This document shows, piece by piece, positions 57,923 to 64,000 of a stretch of DNA of 64,000 bases. Source of the DNA: Cupriavidus pauculus. Its GTDB lineage: Bacteria > Pseudomonadota > Gammaproteobacteria > Burkholderiales > Burkholderiaceae. The stretch covers positions 1 through 64,000 of the forward strand of contig NZ_CP033969.1 in assembly GCF_003854935.1 (NCBI RefSeq). Reading direction: 5' to 3'. The first letter of the stretch is position 1. The number at the start of each line of letters is the position of its first letter. A program made the translations under genes and the position numbers. Under the pieces are notes generated by a model. The model saw only the letters and a program-made list of their open reading frames with translations. It was not told the DNA's origin and did not search any database.

Positions 57923-59296
57923 TCAGTGCGTCGCGTTGGAACGCCCGATCGCGTGGTATTCGATGCCGGCCTGCGCCATGGCATCGGGTTCATAAAGATT
58001 GCGGCCGTCGATGATGACGGGCGTCTTGAGCATAGCGCGGATCTGCGAGAAATCGGGGCTGCGGAAGACCTTCCACTCGGTAACGATGACCAGCGCGTCG
58101 GCGCCGGCCAGCACGTCCATCTGGGCGGGGCAGAACGTCACGCGGTCCATCGCGCCGGGAATGCCGGCCAGGTCCATCCCGATCACGCGGCGGGCCTCTT
58201 CCATTGCCACGGGGTCGTGCACGCGCAGCGACGCCCCGCGCGACACCAGCTCGCGCGCCAGCACGCGCGACGGCGCCTCGCGCATGTCGTCGGTATTGGG
58301 CTTGAACGCCAGGCCCCAGACGCCGAACGTCTTGCCTGTCAGATTCTCGCCAAATCGCTTGACCACCTTGCGGCCCAGCACCTGCTTCTGGTCGTCGTTG
58401 ACCGATTCCACGGCCTCCAGCACGCGCATCGGCTTGCCGTAGGCGCTGGCGGTACGCATCAGCGCCTGCACGTCCTTGGGAAAGCACGATCCGCCGTAGC
58501 CCGCGCCGGCGTACAGGAAACTGTAGCCGATGCGCGGGTCCGAGCCGATGCCCAGCCGTACCAGTTCGATATCGGCGCCCACCTCGTCGGCCAGGTTGGC
58601 CAGCTCGTTCATGAACGAGATGCGGGTGGCCAGCATCGAATTGGCCGCGTACTTCGTGAACTCGGCCGAGCGGACATCCATATAGAACGTGCGCTCGTGG
58701 TTGCGGTTGAACGGCGAGTACAACTGGCGCATGATGGCCTGCGCGTGGCGGCCGGCCACGTCGGCGGCGCAGCCCAGCACGATGCGGTCCGGGCGCATGA
58801 AGTCCTCGACGGCGGCGCCTTCCTTCAGGAACTCGGGGTTCGAGACCACCGAGTACTGCAGGTCCTCCAGCCCGCGCGCGGCCAGTTCCTCGCGGATCAC
58901 CGCCGCCACGCGGTCGCCGGTGCCCACGGGCACGGTCGACTTGTCCACCACCACCTTGAAGCCGGTCATGTGCCGGCCGATGTTGCGGGCGGCGGCCAGC
59001 ACGTACTGCAGGTCGGCCGAGCCGTCCTCGTCCGGCGGTGTGCCCACGGCGATGAACTGCACGTCGGCGTGCTCGACGCTGGCGGCCACGTCGGTCGAGA
59101 ACGTCAGCCGGCCCGCCGCGCGGTTGCGGTCGATCAGTTCCTTGAGCCCGGGCTCGTAAATTGGCACGCCGCCGCTGTTCAGCAGCGCAATCTTCTTTTC
59201 ATCGACATCGAGGCAGAACACGGCGTTGCCCAGTTCCGCCAGGCAGGCGCCGGTCACCAGGCCAACATAGCCGCTGCCGATAATCGTAACTTTCAT
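57923..59296 (-). CDS. ugd: UDP-glucose 6-dehydrogenase
   Basis: Oxidises UDP-glucose to UDP-glucuronate with two NAD+, feeding capsule or aminoarabinose synthesis. The 457-residue protein begins [23 protein letters not shown], has the catalytic Cys in [16 protein letters not shown] (about 260-275) and [16 protein letters not shown]. Normal length. 39 bases after lapB, likely one transcript with it and with hldE-hldD after. Confidence 0.97.
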   Translation of the reverse strand: MKVTIIGSGYVGLVTGACLAELGNAVFCLDVDEKKIALLNSGGVPIYEPGLKELIDRNRAAGRLTFSTDVAASVEHADVQFIAVGTPPDEDGSADLQYVLAAARNIGRHMTGFKVVVDKSTVPVGTGDRVAAVIREELAARGLEDLQYSVVSNPEFLKEGAAVEDFMRPDRIVLGCAADVAGRHAQAIMRQLYSPFNRNHERTFYMDVRSAEFTKYAANSMLATRISFMNELANLADEVGADIELVRLGIGSDPRIGYSFLYAGAGYGGSCFPKDVQALMRTASAYGKPMRVLEAVESVNDDQKQVLGRKVVKRFGENLTGKTFGVWGLAFKPNTDDMREAPSRVLARELVSRGASLRVHDPVAMEEARRVIGMDLAGIPGAMDRVTFCPAQMDVLAGADALVIVTEWKVFRSPDFSQIRAMLKTPVIIDGRNLYEPDAMAQAGIEYHAIGRSNATH

Positions 59297-59335
59297 TGCG
59301 GAAGCTCCACGGAATTCGAATTCGCTTGAGATGAC

Positions 59336-60556
59336 TTAGCCAAGCGCTTCGGAGCGGCGCGGCGCATACGTTTCCCAGCGGTTGCAGCCAGGGCATTGCC
59401 AGTAGAACAGCCGGGCCCGGAAGCCGCATTCGCGGCAGGTATAGCGGGCCAGGTTACGCGTGCGAAGTTGCAGAAGATCGCGGATGGCGGCGGTTTCCTT
59501 CGCCTGGTCGTCGAGCGTGCCGGCATCGCCCGGGGCAGCCTCGCCGGCCGTGGCCGTCTGCAGCGCCTCGGTTTCGGCGGCCTGGGCCTCGAAGTACCGG
59601 GTCAGCGCCAGCAGCGTGGGCTGGCGGCGCAGCTGCTCGCGCATCAGCGCGGCGGCGGCCACCGGGCCGTTCACTTCCAGTTCGGTCCGATAGGCGGTAT
59701 CGAGCAGTTCGGGCGCCAGGTTGCTCTTGAGCAGTTCGCGCAGCCATTGCACGGCCTTGCCCTGCTCGCCCAGCGTGGCGTAGGCCTTGACGATGCGGTC
59801 GGCCACCAGCGGCAGGTAGGCCGCGTCCTGCGTCTCGATGCCCAGCCAGTGCTGCAGCGCGCCGGGCAGGTCGCCGGCGGCGGCGGCCACGTCGCCAAGC
59901 AGGATCGGCGCCCGGACGTTGGCCGGATTCTCCTGGCGGGCGCGGCCGAGCCATTCGATGGCATCTTCGGGACGCTTCTTCTGCAGCGCGTCCTGCGCCA
60001 GTTCGCAGCAGAACTGGGCGATCTGCACGCGGTAGTCCTTCTGGTCCAGGGTCTGGAGTTCGCGGGCGGCGTCAATCGCCTTGGCCCACTCTTTCTCGAC
60101 CTCGTAGAGCTCCAGCAGCACACGCTTGGCCGACGCGGCATACGGGCCCGACATCAGCCGGCGCAGCGATTCCTCGGCACGGTCCAGCAGGCCGGCGCGC
60201 AGGAAGTCCTGGCCCAGCTCGTAAAGTGCGTGCTCGCGTTCGGGCTCGGGCAGGTCCGGGCGGTTGGCCAGGTTCTGATGGACGCGGATCGCGCGCTCGG
60301 TTTCGCCGCGGCGGCGGAACAGCGCGCCCAGCGCAAAGTGCAGCTCGGTGGTTTCGGGGTCCAGCCGCGCCACTTCCACGAAGGCGTCGATCGCCTTGTC
60401 GGGTTGTTCGTTCAGCAGGAAATTGAGGCCCTTGAAATAGGAGCGGGGCAAGGCGCCCTGCTCGCTCATGAGCTGCCGCAGGTCGAACCGGGCAGCCATC
60501 CAGCCAAGGCCAAAGACAAGTGGCAGCGCCAGCAGCCACCAGGTTTCAAACATCAT
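59336..60556 (-). CDS. lapB: LPS assembly regulator LapB, TPR and zinc-ribbon
   Basis: Controls LPS amount by presenting LpxC to FtsH. The 406-residue protein has an N-terminal membrane anchor (WWLLALPLVFGLGWMAARF), TPR repeats through about 40-330 and a C-terminal rubredoxin-type zinc site CRECGFRARLFYWQCPGCNRW (C-x2-C and C-x2-C). Two ATG codons in tandem begin the protein. It follows lapA after 3 bases. The middle of the TPR array has a low-complexity stretch at about 340-360. Confidence 0.95.
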   Translation of the reverse strand: MMFETWWLLALPLVFGLGWMAARFDLRQLMSEQGALPRSYFKGLNFLLNEQPDKAIDAFVEVARLDPETTELHFALGALFRRRGETERAIRVHQNLANRPDLPEPEREHALYELGQDFLRAGLLDRAEESLRRLMSGPYAASAKRVLLELYEVEKEWAKAIDAARELQTLDQKDYRVQIAQFCCELAQDALQKKRPEDAIEWLGRARQENPANVRAPILLGDVAAAAGDLPGALQHWLGIETQDAAYLPLVADRIVKAYATLGEQGKAVQWLRELLKSNLAPELLDTAYRTELEVNGPVAAAALMREQLRRQPTLLALTRYFEAQAAETEALQTATAGEAAPGDAGTLDDQAKETAAIRDLLQLRTRNLARYTCRECGFRARLFYWQCPGCNRWETYAPRRSEALG

Positions 60557-60559
60557 GGG

Positions 60560-60886
60560 TCAGACTTTCGGACCGACTACGTTATAAGGTACGCCCGGCT
60601 TGGCCTCGGGCGGCACGGCATCCACGGGGGCTGCCGCGGCCCGCACCTCGCCCAGCGCACGGCGCAGGCGGGCTGCCTCCATGCGCTGCCGCATCAGCCC
60701 CGGCGCCACCGAGGCCAGCGCGGCCACGATGCCGAGCCCGAAGGCCGCCAGCAGGATCAGGATCAGCGGGGCATGCCAGACGGCGCCGAAGAACAGTTGC
60801 AGATCGGCGTCGCCAGTGTTGCGCAGCGCCAGCACGAACAGCAGCACGAACAGGACGATACGGAAGATCCAGGTGACGAGTTTCAT
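60560..60886 (-). CDS. lapA: LapA membrane protein
   Basis: Small inner-membrane protein co-expressed with LapB. The 108-residue product has two helices (about 5-20 and 40-62) and a cytoplasmic coiled segment (MRQRMEAARLRRALGEVRAA). It fits LapA (YciS/DUF1049). Three bases before lapB; 235 bases after ihfB, from which it is separated by a terminator. Confidence 0.93.
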   Translation of the reverse strand: MKLVTWIFRIVLFVLLFVLALRNTGDADLQLFFGAVWHAPLILILLAAFGLGIVAALASVAPGLMRQRMEAARLRRALGEVRAAAAPVDAVPPEAKPGVPYNVVGPKV

Positions 60887-61063
60887 GCGAGGAAGGTCAT
60901 CGGAACGTGAGTGCTTACCCGGTCACGCGGGGGCGCGTCGGGCGTTGCCCGGCCAAGATTCCCGGCATTGTAGCGGAATCACTTCTCGGAAACGGTAACG
61001 ATTGGTCGCATCGCTGCGCCGGCTCCCGCGCACCCGGGCGCCCGCGCGCGGAAACGCCAAAAG

Positions 61064-61089
61064 AAAAAGCGCTCCCGGGGGAGCGCTTT
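61064..61089 (-). terminator. Terminator after ihfB
   Basis: Arms AAAGCGCTCC (61066-61075) and GGAGCGCTTT (61080-61089); on the minus strand the hairpin is followed by TTTTCTTTT. It should part cmk-rpsA-ihfB from lapAB, or attenuate read-through into it. Confidence 0.85.
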
Positions 61090-61121
61090 CCTGAAGACTT
61101 GCCAGTGATGCAAGAGCCGCG

Positions 61122-61535
61122 TTACGAGCGAACCAGATTGAGCTGGCCATCCTCGTGCAGCCCGGCCGAAGCCGACTGCGAGGGCGCCAGCGACTGCCCG
61201 GCCTTGCCGTGCGACACCTGGCCATTGACGGCCACGATGCCGGACGGCGGCGATGCCGGACGGTCCACCCGCTCGCGCAATTCCTTGCCCGCCTTGAAGT
61301 GCGGCACCCGTTTTTCAGGGACCAGCACCCGTTCGCCGGACTTGGGGTTGCGCCCCACGCGAGGGGGCCGCCGGTTCAGACCAAAGCTGCCGAACCCGCG
61401 GATCTCGATGCGATGGCCATCGGCCAGGGCTTCGGACATCGCGTCGAGGATCGTTTTCACCGAGATGTCCGCATCCCGCAGCAGCAACTGCGGAAAGCGG
61501 GCAGCCAGTTTTTCGACGAGCTCGGACTTGGTCAT
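61122..61535 (-). CDS. ihfB: Integration host factor beta with C-terminal extension
   Basis: DNA-bending protein that acts as a heterodimer with IHF-alpha. Residues 1-92 are the standard HU/IHF fold: [38 protein letters not shown] with the DNA-inserting arm, and [18 protein letters not shown]. The usual length is 94-100; here an extra tail of about 45 Ser/Ala/Gly/Gln-rich residues follows with no clear motif. Lies 33 bases after rpsA, its standard place. Confidence 0.95.
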   Translation of the reverse strand: MTKSELVEKLAARFPQLLLRDADISVKTILDAMSEALADGHRIEIRGFGSFGLNRRPPRVGRNPKSGERVLVPEKRVPHFKAGKELRERVDRPASPPSGIVAVNGQVSHGKAGQSLAPSQSASAGLHEDGQLNLVRS

Positions 61536-61568
61536 GGGCGGTCTCGCTTGAGTGCGCGGCGCTCTATA

Positions 61569-63263
61569 TTACTGGTTGTCCTGGCCCAGCTTGGCCTTCA
61601 GCAGTGCACCGAGGTTGGTCGTGCCAGCCGCGCCGGTGTCAGCCTGGAACTTCTGCATCGCTTCCTGCTGCTCTGCGGAGTCCTTGGCCTTGATCGACAG
61701 GTTGATGTTGCGCGACTTGCGGTCGACGTTCACCACCAGGGCGGTGATCTGCTCGCCTTCCTTCAGCACGTTGCGGGCGTCTTCCACGCGGTCCGCGGAG
61801 ATTTCCGAGGCACGCAGGTAGCCTTCCACGTCGTCAGCCAGCTGCACCACGGCGCCCTTGGCGTCAACGGCCTTGATCGTACCGTTGACGAGCGAGCCCT
61901 TGTCGTTGGCCGAGATGAAGTTGTTGAACGGATCGCCCGACAGTTGCTTGATGCCCAGCGAGATGCGTTCCTTGTCGACGTCGATGCCCAGGACGACAGC
62001 TTCCACTTCGTCGCCCTTCTTGTACTTGCGCACGGCTTCTTCGCCCGACTCTTGCCACGACAGGTCCGACAGGTGCACCAGGCCGTCGATGCCGCCCGGC
62101 AGGCCGATGAACACGCCGAAATCGGTGATCGACTTGATCTGGCCCGACAGCTTGTCGCCCTTCTTGTGGTTGCGGCTGAAATCGTCCCACGGGTTGGCCT
62201 TGCACTGCTTCATGCCCAGGCTGATACGACGCTTGTCTTCGTCGATATCCAGGACCATGACCTCGACTTCGTCGCCCAGCTGGACAACCTTCGACGGGGC
62301 CACGTTCTTGTTGGTCCAGTCCATTTCCGACACGTGGACCAGGCCTTCGATACCGGCTTCGATCTCGACGAACGCGCCGTAGTCGGTCAGGTTCGTGACC
62401 TTGCCGAACAGGCGGGTGCCTTGCGGGTAGCGGCGCGAGATGCCCACCCACGGATCTTCGCCCAGTTGCTTCACGCCCAGCGAGACGCGGTTCTTTTCCT
62501 GGTCGAACTTCAGGATCTTGGCGGTGATTTCCTGGCCAACCGACAGCACTTCGCTCGGGTGGCGGACACGGCGCCATGCCAGGTCGGTGATGTGCAGCAG
62601 GCCGTCGATACCACCCAGGTCCACGAACGCGCCGTAGTCGGTGATGTTCTTGACGATACCGTTGACGATCGCGCCTTCCTTCAGCGTTTCCATCAGCTTC
62701 TGGCGCTCTTCGCCCAGCGTGGCTTCCACCACGGCACGGCGCGACAGCACGACGTTGTTGCGCTTGCGGTCGAGCTTGATGACCTTGAATTCGAGGGTCT
62801 TGCCTTCGTACGGCGTGGTGTCCTTGATCGGACGCACGTCGACGAGCGAACCGGGCAGGAAGGCGCGGATGCCATTGACCATGACGGTCAGGCCGCCCTT
62901 GACCTTGCCGGTCACGGTACCCGAGATGATCTCGCCGTCTTCCAGCGCCTTCTCGAGGTTCAGCCACGATGCCAGGCGCTTGGCCTTGTCACGGGACAGG
63001 ATGGTGTCGCCATAGCCGTTCTCGAGCGCGTCGATGGCCACGGAGACGTAGTCGCCGGCCTGCACTTCGAGTTCGCCCTGGTCGTTCAGGAACTCCTCCA
63101 CCGGCACAAAGGCTTCGGACTTGAGGCCGGCGTTGACGACCACGAAATTGTGGTCGATGCGCACGACTTCAGCGGAAATCACTTCGCCAGCCTTCATGTT
63201 GGAGCGGGCGATCGATTCCTCGAACAGTGCGGCAAAGGATTCGTTGGTTTGCAGGTCGGACAT
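61569..63263 (-). CDS. rpsA: 30S ribosomal protein S1
   Basis: Large mRNA-binding protein of the small subunit, needed for start of translation on most messages. The 564-residue product has six S1 domains; repeats such as [57 protein letters not shown] and [29 protein letters not shown] are plain. I chose the ATG giving [10 protein letters not shown] over the upstream GTG, since S1 proteins start there. It is 141 bases after cmk and just before ihfB. Confidence 0.98.
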   Translation of the reverse strand: MSDLQTNESFAALFEESIARSNMKAGEVISAEVVRIDHNFVVVNAGLKSEAFVPVEEFLNDQGELEVQAGDYVSVAIDALENGYGDTILSRDKAKRLASWLNLEKALEDGEIISGTVTGKVKGGLTVMVNGIRAFLPGSLVDVRPIKDTTPYEGKTLEFKVIKLDRKRNNVVLSRRAVVEATLGEERQKLMETLKEGAIVNGIVKNITDYGAFVDLGGIDGLLHITDLAWRRVRHPSEVLSVGQEITAKILKFDQEKNRVSLGVKQLGEDPWVGISRRYPQGTRLFGKVTNLTDYGAFVEIEAGIEGLVHVSEMDWTNKNVAPSKVVQLGDEVEVMVLDIDEDKRRISLGMKQCKANPWDDFSRNHKKGDKLSGQIKSITDFGVFIGLPGGIDGLVHLSDLSWQESGEEAVRKYKKGDEVEAVVLGIDVDKERISLGIKQLSGDPFNNFISANDKGSLVNGTIKAVDAKGAVVQLADDVEGYLRASEISADRVEDARNVLKEGEQITALVVNVDRKSRNINLSIKAKDSAEQQEAMQKFQADTGAAGTTNLGALLKAKLGQDNQ

Positions 63264-63404
63264 AAACGTAGGTTTGCAATCCGCAGTACGTTGGCCGGCG
63301 CGACGGTCGCGCACAGTCTGCCTCACGCAGCGGGGTCAGGTTGATCACCCGAACCGGACGGGTTGGGTTCCGGCACGGGCCCAGGCGGCGCCTCGTGGTT
63401 TGAA

Positions 63405-64000
63405 TCACCGCACCGCGGCGAACCACTCCAGCACCTGCGCCACCGCCTCGTCCACCGTCATTTCGGAGGTGTCCAGGCGTTGCGCGTCTTCCGCGGGACG
63501 CAGTGGCGCGGCGGCACGGGAACGATCCCGCGCGTCGCGCGCCTCGAGGTCACGCAAAAGGTCTTCGATATTAGCAGAAATTCCCTTATCAATCAATTGT
63601 TTATAGCGCCTCCGCGCGCGCGCCTCGACACTCGCGGTCAGGAACACCTTCAGGCGGGCCTCCGGGAAGATCACCGTGCCCATGTCGCGCCCGTCGGCCA
63701 CCAGCCCAGGCAGCTTGCGAAAGCCGCGCTGAAGTGCGGTCAGCGCATCACGCACCGGCTGGTGCACGGCCAGCGCCGAGGCCCGGTTGCCGATGGCCTC
63801 CTGGCGGATCAGCTGGCTGACCTCCTCGCCTTCCAGCCAGACGCGGTCCGGGCCGAACTTCACGTCCAGCCGCAGGGCGATGCGGGCCAGGGTGTCGACG
63901 TCGGCGACGTCCACGCCGGCGCGGTCACTGGCCAGGGCCACCAGGCGATAGAGCGCGCCGCTGTCGAGCAGATGGAAACCCAGCGCGTCCGCCACCTTGT
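63405..64000 (-). CDS. cmk: Cytidylate kinase, N-terminus cut by the window edge
   Basis: Phosphorylates CMP and dCMP. The visible part (from [22 protein letters not shown]) lacks the P-loop, which lies just beyond the right end. Present are [36 protein letters not shown] and [38 protein letters not shown], the NMP-binding and lid parts of Cmk. Standard neighbour of rpsA. No sign of damage other than truncation by the window. Confidence 0.96.
   Translation of the reverse strand, partial: KVADALGFHLLDSGALYRLVALASDRAGVDVADVDTLARIALRLDVKFGPDRVWLEGEEVSQLIRQEAIGNRASALAVHQPVRDALTALQRGFRKLPGLVADGRDMGTVIFPEARLKVFLTASVEARARRRYKQLIDKGISANIEDLLRDLEARDARDRSRAAAPLRPAEDAQRLDTSEMTVDEAVAQVLEWFAAVR

Noticed and set aside
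63264-63326. GTG start adding 21 residues to S1
   Set aside because: S1 proteins begin at [10 protein letters not shown]; the extra part is Arg-rich and unlike any S1.

Overview
The window is about 66% GC, densely coded and almost certainly from the chromosome of a beta-proteobacterium of the family Burkholderiaceae, most like Cupriavidus or Ralstonia. The evidence is the order of many core genes (hemF-nadD-rsfS-rlmH-maf-rng, rpsP-rimM-trmD-rplS, cmk-rpsA-ihfB-lapA-lapB-ugd-hldE-hldD) and protein types such as the DUF3149 micro-membrane protein, the DUF853 ATPase and PA0069-type radical SAM protein. This assignment is inference; no 16S gene is present. I see no tRNA, rRNA, CRISPR array, insertion sequence or prophage.

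Layout. 0-2.1 kb: a leftward unit (EamA transporter, atypical SDR, methylglyoxal synthase cut by the window edge). 2.3-5.9 kb: upp, a 50-residue membrane protein, a HerA-like DUF853 ATPase, and yebC. 5.9-12.5 kb: purD, then a tight rightward run hemF, nadD, rsfS, rlmH, maf, rng. 12.6-25.6 kb: the main accessory block, a phosphonate locus. It has a rightward phnCDE uptake operon with a PhnZ-like HD oxygenase, behind a Pho-box promoter; a leftward phnF, phnM-like, DUF1045, phnN unit; and a rightward C-P lyase operon phnGHIJKLM. 25.9-36.2 kb: an orphan lipoprotein, a peroxidase-related protein, msbA with two glycosyltransferases, dnaE, trhO and nudL. 36.3-38.6 kb: the rpsP-rimM-trmD-rplS operon. 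39-42.5 kb: small orphan proteins, a TM2 protein, an SOS-box-controlled radical SAM protein, and an Lrp-type regulator divergent from dadA. 43.9-47.5 kb: acyl-CoA dehydrogenase with etfAB. 47.7-50.2 kb: metNIQ-type transporter. 50.4-55.7 kb: deacetylase family protein, mltB, cysM, an NCS2 permease, a ComEA-like protein. 55.9-64 kb: LPS and envelope genes hldD, hldE, ugd, lapB, lapA, then ihfB, rpsA and a 5'-truncated cmk.

The most interesting part is the phosphonate block. It appears to encode uptake and a complete route from alkylphosphonate to PRPP except for phnP, the cyclic phosphodiesterase. A DUF1045 protein with two HxT motifs, as in 2H phosphoesterases, sits by four-base overlaps between a second phnM-like gene and phnN. 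It is the natural candidate to do the missing PhnP step. Both C-P lyase transcription units carry an 8-base GTNTANAC palindrome expected for the HutC-type repressor PhnF, and phnC carries an 18-base Pho box with a -10 element at PhoB spacing. A second regulatory find is a perfect CTGT-N8-ACAG LexA box in front of the PA0069-type radical SAM gene.

All names rest on reading motifs and gene order by eye; no database search was run.
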